Positions 20,501 through 28,866 of a stretch of 48,562 nt of DNA are shown piece by piece. Position numbers and translations under genes: made by a program. The notes beneath the pieces are model-generated. The model did not search any database. It was not told the origin of the DNA and saw only the letters and a list, made by a program, of their open reading frames with translations. The stretch's first letter is position 1. Each line of letters starts with the position of its first letter. This stretch comes from Nemertoderma westbladi (lineage: Eukaryota > Xenacoelomorpha > Nemertodermatida > Nemertodermatidae): positions 1-48,562 of the forward strand of contig JAUCBJ010007567.1 of assembly GCA_032718475.1 (NCBI GenBank). Direction: 5' to 3'.

Positions 20501-20918
20501 TGCGTACGAACCATATCTTCAATCGCTACCACAATACCAGGAGCTCATCCTAACTGCTCAAGACCTTCCACAGAACACTGGAGTTATCGTAGTCCGAGAA
20601 TACTTCAGACAATTGAACATGGACAATAAGTACACATGGAACTTCGTTGCTATTTGCGATCGCATCACGAAGGGTGTATTTACGGAGACTAGAAAAGTGG
20701 TACGCGCGCGAGGTGATTGGAGGATGGCGGCTATACAATACCGCAACGAATTCCTGTTGACTCATGTGCCAGTGGGTTCATTGACCACCGAGAGGATACA
20801 GGAACAAAGGATCGCAGCGACCACAGCGACGACCGCTGGAGCTCAAGGCTCGCGGAAAGAACCAGGAGGAGGGGTCCAAGACAAGCGTCAAGTCAAGGAC
20901 GACCACTACCATACCTAA
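17502..20918 (+). CDS. Exonuclease-like, triple zinc-knuckle protein of BEL-1 (1138 aa; novel ORF)
   Basis: I do not recognise the whole protein. Start: ATG at 17502 (MERDIRAQPRRG), the first Met in the frame. Residues 1-140 are charged. A Cys/His group (KCGECMNK, then RCPAHQF, about 150-185) looks like a zinc site. Residues 480-690 resemble the DEDD 3'-5' exonuclease fold of RNase D/EXD1 type: motif I FYDNEGG (D485, E487), a CIQI...VTHVF strand pair, motif II VKVGSGVQSDL (D583), then FVDTKLLLLW (D604) and GFIAHLL. The motif III position is VYWNICA: Tyr675 fits Y-x3-D, but Cys679 replaces the Asp. Three CCHC knuckles (C-x2-C-x4-H-x4-C) begin at residues 890, 914 and 934. The tail is basic. 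It may bind nucleic acid and trim RNA, or act as an inactive RNA-binding fold. A decayed homologue lies in the same position in BEL-2. Confidence 0.7.
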   Translation: MERDIRAQPRRGFTAREEAELPFARPGCKDSNVYYHGRSVMELNGKYKPSYDKELRRERMRALGDRMEVLRREYRTRYPYDFALDVCDISADPDEEIARLYHMNMYLRHEEPLPAVRDQFDGMHLYRRTRGEDQETPKVFSVYKLFYKCGECMNKQDVAIPDRLDEQHPEPILTRCPAHQFLRYNEGGYPMSNPMISIDFSGKRPPRPITPTVTTLDPYTEIKPCSTPSLIETAAAISLYRAYKDLEARREAARDSGTKPAGLELSSPWTAFTSPHRVRSLTPEHQDDIDALRQEERAAKAKELFENRIAEYNKTTDRHQEETRRVTGFVPQVVSQPGPVYYSDGTEPAILVDHPESREAIRFLPMVRMADHWNVDCLREVLCAKFLRDVPMQITDYDTLDKIGAPGKESKLFGWLDKYIKVWVAVATFPDDEEVDQTWLRRKGSYTRYDDHKAIERMWTPSDEIQRQWRKTEESLQDWRVMFYDNEGGSHQECLTSKCIQIRAADGVTHVFMRVRADRERPEPIITTQYRKGKDPREQILEVCRRGGMHGAERIDARMLPKKVREAILNQDYVKVGSGVQSDLESDFNAMTDPEDRLPRPFVDTKLLLLWAQDIGIYREYPNSAKTGMGFIAHLLYNWDFKLKTQKKYEEAYGEYNTPPGAEFKSHFKRQALVYWNICAPPRASLQYYLVLESNTVTCLLADIVARVLKRHPLVFGGDQYVRSKGGIQSDVMKRFLTPFFNQSLENTSMVRRGLAIFEGIYRQNIGDLGDRPSMEYPTPEALEKWFGNQTRGFGTPFHSEADRPVKEGWPETLVEVFGVDLPVEKTYPKRTREEILEIEDKGEDVYFVPDRQPLTGEDDIVLDIGKEGSAKPIGDLIYERAWFPQARRCKLCGSTRHNLKSCDAVIEAAHKVCRWCNETDHSFHTCTVFISQCAYCGVKGHRSTRCQLRDDSFQNHSANLLREMLDKWESVADYHIQAQMRWLPFKAGYGFWAVDPSHVAYEPYLQSLPQYQELILTAQDLPQNTGVIVVREYFRQLNMDNKYTWNFVAICDRITKGVFTETRKVVRARGDWRMAAIQYRNEFLLTHVPVGSLTTERIQEQRIAATTATTAGAQGSRKEPGGGVQDKRQVKDDHYHT
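18262..18305. repeat. Shared palindromic hairpin, copy 2 (inside the ORF)
   Basis: Perfect 18-bp palindrome CCAAACCCGCGGGTTTGG at 18274-18291, flanked by a second arm pair GGGACTC (18262-18268) / GAGTCCC (18299-18305). It is translated as TKPAGLE. Confidence 0.95.
19855..19899. repeat. Shared palindromic hairpin, copy 3 (inside the ORF)
   Basis: Perfect core CAAACCCGCGGGTTTG (19869-19884) with outer arms GGGA/TCCC and AGTGG/CCACT. It is translated in a different frame from copy 2 (NQTRGFGT), so the DNA or RNA sequence is shared rather than the peptide. Confidence 0.95.
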
Positions 20919-22028
20919 AGAGGTGAGGTCTCTATAGGGGTGTGGTAAACAGGCGGCGGCGGACTCGTGAGGGTCTGGGGGCACGTTAAATTTGGTCTAA
21001 GTGCAAGGGAGATACTGAAGGCCCTCGTGTCTAGCGAACCATGAATTGCCATGGTGCCGTGGTACCGTCTAGTCGGCCTGTTGCCGTACTGCCAGTCCTG
21101 TACACAGTAGGGGTGGTGGCATGGCGTGATTTGTGGTTCATGTGGTGTGAACTGTGTTTTGTATGTGGGCGACCAGTGGCAGTTAGCTTTGGGGCTTGGA
21201 TGTGTGCCATTGACCGTCAGCTGTTCCGTTTTTTTGATACTATATGTTATTGTCTCCATGTTCAGCTGATTGGTCTTTGGAGTGTGTTTAGGTCTGAGAT
21301 GAGCTTTCTGTTGCTGTGGATACGTGAGTACACGTGATTGTTTGTATGGCCACTGCGAGTGAGTGTGGGAAACCTTGCCGGTTGGACAAGACGCCGCTGG
21401 TATTAGTAGGACCATACTTTACTGCGCCCCAGCATACTTTGTGCACACAAAGTTATTTTGCCCTGTCGGCAAAATAAGGTACTCTCGGCTCTTATGAGTC
21501 GATACAATTTTGTCCCTCCCGATTTTGACCCCGATTTTGTCTTTAATGATTTTGTCCTCTGTGTGTGCATGGTATGTGTCCAATTTGTGTACTTGACATT
21601 GTGAACATCTGTTGAGTACACGTGTACAGTGACTGGTAAGTGGTTACTTGTTCTTAGCTTTTGAGCAAGACAGTATTGTTTTTTCAATACTGCCGGCGAG
21701 GCAGGTGAAAACGAGTCAAAATTCCATGTTGGGTAGCGCAAGCCCACATGGGACAAGACCGTCGGTTAGGCCCAAGGGCGACCTTGGTGCTCGATCGCTA
21801 TCGACTGGTCCACCTGCCGGTTGACTCTCTGAGTTGGCTCAATGTACAGTCAGGCCACAGTGAGTTGACAGTAGCCGCCCATCTGGCTGCACGTTCGACG
21901 AGCTGTGCCGGTGTGATCGGGGAATTGAAAATTGAACCCGGGAAGCATCGGGCCACCCCCCGGCCCGGTCTGATAATAACATCAGTCGGACTGGCCCCAG
22001 GGGTGGTGGAAACACGTCCGCCTCGTGG
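20919..22028 (+). other. BEL-1 region between the two downstream ORFs
   Basis: No convincing gene. A donor-like AGAG|GTGAGG begins 4 nt after the stop at 20918, and an acceptor-like GCGCCTCAG|GG occurs at 22038. This could be a retained or alternative intron, but the stop precedes the donor. A perfect stem-loop (CAGTATTG, T6 loop, CAATACTG) lies at 21671-21692. Confidence 0.4.
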
Positions 22029-22361
22029 GTGCGCCTCAGGGAGGAGCCCAGAAGGACGAAAGCGTCTATTATAGAAGCGCAAAGGTTGCAGCGCAAGGCG
22101 CAGGGGGCGTCTGAAAAAGCGCGAGTGCAACTGCATAAGGAAGAGTTGGCGGAAGCGACCACGGGAGCGCGACAATTGGGACGAGGCCGAGGGAGAAGTT
22201 CGAGCCGAGAATCTGTCGGGGCTCAGGGAACGTCGTCGTCGGTTCCGGGGAGTGACGCCTCACGGACGCCGTCAACGGAGTCAACTAGAGGTAGATTAGT
22301 GTATCTGGGAAGGGGGCGAAAGAGAGGAGCGAGCCCAAAGAACCCAGGAGCGGGTCGATAA
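22029..22361 (+). CDS. Arg/Ser/Gly-rich basic ORF of BEL-1 (about 110 codons)
   Basis: Open frame with no good ATG; it stays open upstream into 21.9 kb. It encodes a Gln/Lys/Glu-rich helical stretch, then RS/RG repeats (GRGRGRSSSRES, LGRGRKRGASPKN). BEL-2 has a comparable basic C-terminal ORF at 37611-38008. It may be a spliced or frameshifted extension of the exonuclease-like protein, possibly a nuclear-localising or RNA-binding tail. The frame could also be a chance product of GC-rich sequence. Confidence 0.35.
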   Translation: MRLREEPRRTKASIIEAQRLQRKAQGASEKARVQLHKEELAEATTGARQLGRGRGRSSSRESVGAQGTSSSVPGSDASRTPSTESTRGRLVYLGRGRKRGASPKNPGAGR

Positions 22362-22847
22362 TACATTATGGCACAGGGCGACAGACTCTAGATATATACA
22401 TCATCGTCGCTCTGATGTATATTGTAGCATTTGAAAATCTTCGACTAGACTCATATACACTAGTTGAGTTATTTGAATTTATATTATGAAAGAGGCGAAG
22501 GAAGTGATTGGGGAGACAAACCTGCGGGTTTGGCTTACTCCTTTCACTTGCCCTAGCAAAATTTATATTTGATTTTGTATGTAGTAATCATTATGTAGTA
22601 AGAATGAACGAGAAACAATATTTTGTAAATTTAATTTGTATGTAATAATCGTTAAACAGTGAGAGAGATAATATTTTGTGAATTTAATTTGTATGTAATT
22701 CATTATGCAATATCTATGGCAATATTTGTAAATAGTAGAATTATTATGTTATTTAGATTGGTTGGAAGAAATTTATTTGTTTTGTATACATCACCTTATA
22801 CTCTTCTACAATTGGAGGGAAACATTATATGATTTCCCTTGGAGCGG
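22362..22847 (+). other. BEL-1 3' untranslated region
   Basis: AT-rich, non-coding. It contains palindrome copy 4 and a diverged ~60-bp tandem repeat (about 22560-22700, around AATTTAATTTGTATGTAAT). It ends in GGAGCGG directly before the LTR, matching GGAAGCGG before the BEL-2 3' LTR. Confidence 0.55.
22502..22549. repeat. Shared palindromic hairpin, copy 4 (3' untranslated region)
   Basis: Core CAAACCTGCGGGTTTG (22517-22532), one mismatch from a perfect palindrome. Outer arms are GGAG/CTCC and AAGTGA/TCACTT. It aligns with copy 3 over about 48 bp, including the flanks. Confidence 0.9.
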
Positions 22848-22876
22848 TGTTACGGTATATGGCGCTGTATCCACAG

Positions 22877-22976
22877 TATTAGTCCATTATGCAGTATGCA
22901 ATATTAGTCCATTATGCAGTATGCAATATTAGTCCGTTATACTGTATGTAATATTAGTCCGTTGTGCAGCATGATA
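22877..22976 (+). repeat. 25-bp tandem repeat, 4 copies, in LTR U3
   Basis: Unit TATTAGTCCATTATGCAGTA plus five bases repeats at 22877, 22902, 22927 and 22952. The first two copies are identical and the last two are diverged. The position fits a U3 enhancer-like repeat. Confidence 0.9.
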
Positions 22977-23382
22977 TTTTAGATAAGGCATAATAACGCA
23001 GTGGTATTTAGGTAAGGAAGTTAAAACGCCCATATATTTTGCATCCATTCATTTTGTATAGTATGTAGCTCTACCTACGTAATTTTGTATTAGGTTATAT
23101 GTAGATAGTTCCAGGGTAAGTTTATTCGGACCCTGGATTCCGTGCTTGCTGATATTAGCTTTAGTAGGGCTAGCATATAGGGACGGCGTCCTGGCCATTC
23201 AGCAGCCAGAGACGTGAACCATTACCATATATGGTAATAATTCGAGGAAAGGGAGCAAATAGGGCTACAATCCGGCCTCCTTATTGGACTAGCTGCTTCC
23301 AGGTTGGTCTAGTGCTAGCACGGACTGGAGAGCCAATAAGAAAGCGATTGAGTCACCCTATTGCATCATCCCATCCGGATCA

Positions 23383-23392
23383 CCTATAAATT
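23383..23392 (+). promoter_or_regulatory. Probable TATA box of the BEL-1 LTR
   Basis: CCTATAAATT about 540 bp into the LTR, followed by GC-richer sequence. Position and sequence fit an LTR promoter, but the start site is unverified. Confidence 0.4.
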
Positions 23393-23500
23393 GGCGGTGT
23401 GCCGGTAGAGCCTATCATCAATCTGTCACATGATACACCCCTGTTACAATTTACTTGCTGAGCTGTCTCTAATTTTGTATTTTTCTGCAATTTGCTAATT

Positions 23501-25004
23501 TTGATTAATTTCTTGGAATGATTTGCTAGTGCGATTACTTTGCTTGTGTTTCTCAATAATTCCTTCGATTACTGCAAATTACAATCGAACTATGATTTCT
23601 ACCTTTGATTGATGGTTCTATGTGATTCTTTTCTGCGCAATAATCCCAAGGGATTCCTGAAACTGTCAGACTTTGTGATTTGCATGCGCCGCTACGGTAG
23701 CTATTAGCGTAATGGAGGGCTAAGGTGCCAGTGGGCGGTGGGCGCATCGGGGGGTTGAGCGACTAGGAGAGAGCGGAGGATTCAAAGCGAGCAACGCTGG
23801 CCAGGGTCACCCACCGTTGCGGGCGGGTAACTTGCACTGCGGCACGCAGACCGATCGCCGGTACAGTATCTAGGGGGCTGATGATCCAGGTTTTGTCTCT
23901 ATTTAGTATTAGGGGGGCAGGAATTGGGTTAGTTAGGAATCCTAGATGTACCCGGGAGAGGCCTGCGCGTACTATAACGTTGAGTGTGGAGTACGAGTAG
24001 TGAATTGCACAATTGTAAACTGTGATTTCTAACGCTGATTGGTGTGTTATTGAAGTGTGCCTAAGATTACGAATGCTTAGATAGGCGCTCTTTTCCTTTG
24101 ATTGATTTCTATTTCTTAGTTACAATAATTAGTTATTGATTAGGTCAAAGTAATACGGCAAATTAGGCTATTACTAGCGAAACCTGTTGCGTGATAAATT
24201 AGAATTACGTATTCTGGAACTCTTAGTAATTAGTACGCTGTTAAATATTTGTGACTGTAATTAATTAGTAAAAAATTAAGAATTAGTACGCAGCATAGCG
24301 GAGAGTAGCTAAGGTAATAATTAGTGTACTGTAAACTATTCACGCTGAGCGGTTATTTGCATTAGCGGACAATCAGCTAGAACGCACTATTCGGTACGCA
24401 CGATACGCTAGTAATTTTGCTGGCCTAAAGCCAGTCGCGGGCAGTTTTAGACCCGGAGTGGTATTATCCACGTAGAAACAGATACTGTACCATTTTGATA
24501 TTTTAAATATTCTCGCATTCACACATTACGTTAGGGAACCTCCAGTATTCGCGATTAGAAAGACGTAGGTAATAGCGTGCTTTAATAGTGATAAAATTAG
24601 GCGTAAGAATACTCTGAGTGCAAGGCCTCTCGCACTCGTCTTAAGTAAGCTTAGGGAGCCGACTCGGGTTTATTGTTTTGGTTATTCCTGCGTGGCTCAT
24701 AGATTCGAACAGTTAGCTCTCTATCGAGCAATCGGTAGAGAAAGGAACAAGCGATTTTGCAGGAGTAGTGTAAAATTAGTAAAATATATTAGTGGACGGC
24801 AGATTAGCGCCATCTAACGGTAAGTAGCGGTTTTGTATTTAGCAACCCTTACAATTTAGTAATAGCACGCTCCTGATCCCCTTTACTTAACAGTAGAGCA
24901 GTCTTTGTGTCTTATTGGTTAGACGAGAACTTATTAGGTTGGCAGAAGGATATTAACGGGTATTGGTCTGTTCAACAGTTCTGCTGTTAGTATAGAGGTC
25001 GCGG
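23501..25004. other. No gene seen
   Basis: Non-coding sequence of moderate AT content with many TAATTAGT-type words. It may be R-U5 of a long LTR or flanking DNA; I cannot tell which. Confidence 0.4.
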
Positions 25005-25017
25005 TTGTTTATCAGGG

Positions 25018-25490
25018 GTGCTTTTTTGCCGAGTCAGCTCGCGGGGCAAATACCACACCCTGGTTTGCCATTCCACAGGGTGGGTGTCACAGTGGAGTCA
25101 GATATGAGGCCCATCACCCATATCTACTCTGGCGCACATGACCCACCATTGGCTGTGCAGCTCATCTGCTGGGTCATGCCCTGTACCCCTGCTGCCAGGT
25201 GCAGGTCGCAGTGAAGTGCACTCATAGTGGACATGAGAACACTCTACTCCTGGCCAGCCATTGGTAGATCACCATCTGCCTGGCCAGGCCATATAACCCT
25301 GCAGCCAAGTATATGGGTCCTTAATCCAGGACCAAGGGCGTCCTTATCCCAGAACGAAGGGGGTCCTAGTTACAGGACCAGATTTGCCCTTGTAAGAGGG
25401 TCTATGCAGCTACAGGTGGCACCTCCTTTATGCTGCATGGAGGTGGCAAGTTTTCTTGATCAATGACCTAGAAAACCTGACCTGACTAGA
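25018..25490 (+). repeat. GC-richer repeat with short CTGAC tail
   Basis: Contains internally similar blocks (around 25130-25200 and 25255-25320, CCCTGC(T)GCCA...) and ends AACCTGACCTGACT. This tail resembles the pentamer run at 8979-9044. Probably a SINE or LINE 3' end. Confidence 0.4.
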
Positions 25491-26320
25491 ACACAAGAAG
25501 GTGGACACACCGTACATGAGGTGGAAGATATATTGGTGGTAGCATATTCGAGGGCCTATGGGGATTCCCCCAGGGGAGTTGGCGAGGATACCAAAGGGAC
25601 GCCAACCATCGATAAGTACTACCAATATAAGTACTATAGTCATATATAACCTTTTCCAATTGACTACTGGGAATGGGGACCAATTGGCTATGACAGAAGG
25701 ACGAGAAACTAGACGAATCACGCTTCTTGAGTGCGACGGCACAAAAGGGGATGGTGAGGCTCGTCAGGGGTAGGTGGAGACATCAGACGGATCCCATTTC
25801 TCAATTGCGGCCGCACTGATGAGAATGTGGGAGCCTGACAGGAGGGGGCGGAGAACCAAACAAATGGGTTGAGTGCGAGAGAAACATGGAGAGGAGGTGT
25901 TGACATGCGTGGAAGTGAGAGGAGTGCAATTCAAGTGTGGGGAGCGAGCAGTAAGAGAGAGAGTAAGGGACAACGGGGTCCGCAAGAAAGAGAGTGAGGG
26001 ACAAAGAGGTCCGAGAGTAAGTGAGGTTTTAGAAAATTGTGCGAAGAGAGTCCACAATTGTCTCGAACAGAGACGCCAGATACCTTGGTGCAACATAGCT
26101 CGCGATTACACCAAGGAGGGGTAGCAATAACATACCCAGGGGGGCCGGCCTGGAAAGCCAACCCCGAGAAAAGAACTCCACCCCACACGCGATAGTAAAT
26201 TGGGTTCCAGCGGAATTGAAGCGCACTTAAGGTTGATGCTAACTTCTCACCGGGAAGATAGCATGGGGGGAGTGTAAGCGGATTCAATTCCACTTCATTA
26301 CCCACCAGAAAATGGGACCA
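25491..26320. other. No gene seen
   Basis: Mixed-composition, purine-rich sequence. Open frames on the minus strand exist (for example through 25.9-26.4 kb) but match no family and have no gene structure. Confidence 0.5.
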
Positions 26321-26329
26321 GTGGCATTT

Positions 26330-26930
26330 AGCAATATGTTGGGGATACGAGATTACCAATATTAATCTCGTCTCATAACCAACATTGGGGGGGGGGTGAC
26401 ACAAGCCCCAAAGGCACAGAGAGAGTTGAGAGGTCAAACCACCTCGGAGGGAATACAGCTAGTAGAGGCTAGCAGCGGGGGAAACACTCACAGGGAGTGC
26501 CAAAGTGACAATTAACATATTAGCCAATAGTGGGGAGGGAAGCACGTGATTAGGGACAGGAAAGCATCCATTGGGTACAGAGGGCTAAAGTACAGTAAGA
26601 GGTGAAATCAATATTCATGTGTGTTAATCATATATTATCTTACATTACTGATTTACTGGTCAGTTGAGTTATTCAGTCAGTGCAGACCGATCATAGATAA
26701 TGACCGTCACCGCCATTAACATCAGCAGTTAGTCTGTGCATTTTTCTGGTATCATACTATCTTTATTTACTGTGCTATTATCATCTGCATTATCAACATT
26801 GAGAAACAACAGAAACTCTTATTGTTTTCCCCCAACAGCCTTCGGCCAAAGCAACTAGCACGACTGCCCAGCCACGGTGACGCGTACATTTCTAACCCGG
26901 TCGGGATCTCCGATCCCGTCACAGAAGTTT
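26330..26930 (+). repeat. LTR-like repeat, copy 1 (partner at 47.98-48.50 kb)
   Basis: Aligns with 47980-48505 in the same orientation. Shared elements are CACGAG/TACGAG...ACCAAT followed by a short hairpin, GGCCCCAAAGG/GCCCCAAAGGCACA, ATATTAGCCAAT, ATTCAGT..AGT, and the shared end GATCCCGTCACAGAA. It is diverged. The ending and promoter-like middle suggest solo LTRs. Confidence 0.6.
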
Positions 26931-28440
26931 AGAACAGAAGAATGCAAACGCCTGAAAAGCGAGCCACGCCTCGTATCTGAAAATACGGGGCCCTATATAT
27001 CTTATTAATTTAATTTACAGAAGGCCCCTATAGTATATTAACTATCAATATTAACGAAGGTACTGCAAATAATATTATTAAACTAAAAGCAAAAGCAGGA
27101 CCAGAATTTTATAATTTATAATGGAATTATAATTTAGATGCCAATGAAGCAAGCGATAATTAAAATAAGCGAAATATAACCTTCAAATTGAGATCTATTA
27201 TAGAGACAGTGTAGGCCTATCTCTGTTTAACATGAAAGTTAAGAGTTAAGCCCGGTTTGCACAGATACAATTCGTAGCAATAGTGTGGTGTTTATCGCAT
27301 TTTGATCGCACTTTGATAGCATAGCGCTGTCACCGCGTTTTCATAGCGGTGTAACCAAAAACCAAAACCCTGTGATAGTATGCAATATGCAATATTTGCA
27401 TAGCATTGATTACAGTATATTAGATGATTCTACAATCTACACCACCCCCCTTCGACAGATCACTGCCCCTTGTTCCCCGAAACAAAGATTAATATTCGAT
27501 CCCTCAAATGAATGTCTTTCCTTGACAGATTAATGGCTAATAACATTATACATTAAAATACGCTAAATTTAAATTTCACTGTTTACTAATTCCTGCTTGG
27601 TTGGTGTGGGCGAACCACGAAGTGAGCGAAGCCTTAGCATATGGGTGCCATTAACGAGTTGTCTGCCATCGTCGTCGTCGTCGTAAATTTTTGATCGCTA
27701 ATAACTCGGTTATGTAGTCCGGCAAAAGTTTCGAAAGAATCGGAAGTTTGGTAAAAAACGAACGAACGCAACGAGTTTACAGTAGATACGAGTATCCATC
27801 TGCCATAAATCAGCACAGTTACTCTCACTGTTTCGAGACTTTGCATAGTTATAAACGTCGTTTGTCTCCGTTTAGGAAAACGAGGCTAATTAAGGAGAAG
27901 ATTATTGTAAAACTAAAAATGTCATACTTAACTTAAGTAGCCCTCGTTAGAAGGTTTACAAATGACAGTTAAAGTGTGTAAAGGCAAACTGAAATGGATC
28001 TCTGTTTTTACAAGTAGTTTATCACGAACTGATAGCATCGCCTTCACTCATGTATATTTTGGGAAAGACGGTTTTCGTATATCTAATAGAGATTAGTATA
28101 ATGTACTTTCTAATATAAGCTCTACTGCTGCGCGAAGGTCTCAAAAACGTGTATTAGTGCCCGATACACTGTTTGCTCTGTTTTTTTTTTTCTGCCATCA
28201 ATCCTTACAGTAATCAAGTCTTACCACTTGCTAGTAAACCAACAGCGACTAACTTTAGTATAATAGTGTGGTAGTTTAAGTAGTAAGTAAGTTTAGTTTA
28301 AGTAGTGTTTTAGTTTTTCAGTAGTTAGGCATTATCGAGCTGCGCTGTTGAAGGCCTGTTTGTTTGTTTTTATATTGTTCCAATATAATTTCATGTTTGG
28401 GCCGAAATATTGGCAATAAACTCAATTTTGGCCACCCGCA
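26931..28440. other. No gene seen
   Basis: AT-rich, non-coding. 27601-27690 holds a fragment related (inverted) to the right interior of the TIR element near 13720-13770, with a (CGT)n run. Short open frames are not convincing. Confidence 0.5.
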
Positions 28441-28461
28441 GATCCGCTACCCGCCTTTAAT

Positions 28462-28712
28462 CCTTTATAGTGTGGTAGTTGTTTTTGGCAGGTAGAAGAT
28501 GCATAAAGCGAATCGTTATATATAAGCCAATATTTCTGATGTTCTAATGTTTATAGATAGTTTGAACATGTACATATAAATGCGACTAACTGTATACTAG
28601 TGTGGTTTGTATGTTTTTGGCAGGTAGGTCTATTAAATGCAAGATGCATAAAGCGAATCGTTATATATATATGCCAATATTTCTGACGTTCTAATGTTTA
28701 TAGTTTGTACAT
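28462..28712. repeat. Two-copy tandem duplication, ~130 bp period
   Basis: Blocks TAGTGTGG..TTTTTGGCAGGTAG, AAGATGCATAAAGCGAATCG, CCAATATTTCTGA(T/C)GTTC and TAATGTTTATAG occur at about 28470-28560 and 28600-28702, with small indels. Confidence 0.85.
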
Positions 28713-28866
28713 TATATATTATTATCATGCAACACAATAATATATAAATATTATAAATATAATTATAAATATATATATTATTTGAGGTAAACGTTTAATA
28801 TACGCTACCCGTGAAGAATTGGGCATCGAATTAACAAGATATCAAGAAAACAGGCATAATGATAAA

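Larger units (their letters stand above)
15310..23500 (+). mobile_element. BEL-1: 5'-truncated BEL/Pao LTR retrotransposon with an extra downstream ORF
   Basis: Contains integrase, a ~760-bp spacer, an intact 1138-codon ORF, a further basic ORF, a 3' untranslated region, and the start of a 3' LTR at 22848. RT, RNase H, protease, gag and the 5' LTR are missing. The right boundary is set loosely because the LTR end is not visible without its partner. The downstream ORF lies where env-like genes sit in some BEL/Pao elements, but it does not look like an envelope protein. Confidence 0.75.
22848..23500 (+). repeat. 3' LTR of BEL-1 (start only; right end not determined)
   Basis: Begins TGTTACGG right after GGAGCGG. 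BEL-2's LTR begins TGTTGCTG after GGAAGCGG, so the junction is placed by analogy. It contains a 25-bp repeat and a TATA box (CCTATAAATT, 23383-23392). No second LTR copy is in the window, so the length is unknown. Confidence 0.5.

Noticed and set aside
17502-20918. Downstream ORF as an envelope glycoprotein
   Set aside because: No signal peptide, transmembrane segment or furin-like site is seen; zinc knuckles and a nuclease-like core point to an intracellular nucleic-acid-binding protein.
21041-21415. ORFs on both strands in the BEL-1 3' region
   Set aside because: No similarity to the family's proteins, no counterpart in BEL-2, and composition typical of chance frames.
15355-22361. BEL-1 as a new RT-less integrase-driven DNA transposon
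   Set aside because: The integrase starts mid-linker exactly where a 5' truncation would leave it, no inverted termini were found, and BEL-2 shows the same genes behind RT and between LTRs.
25931-26437. 168-codon minus-strand ORF and overlapping frames
   Set aside because: Low-complexity Leu/Ser/Pro composition, no domain, no splice or start context, and open frames in several phases at once.
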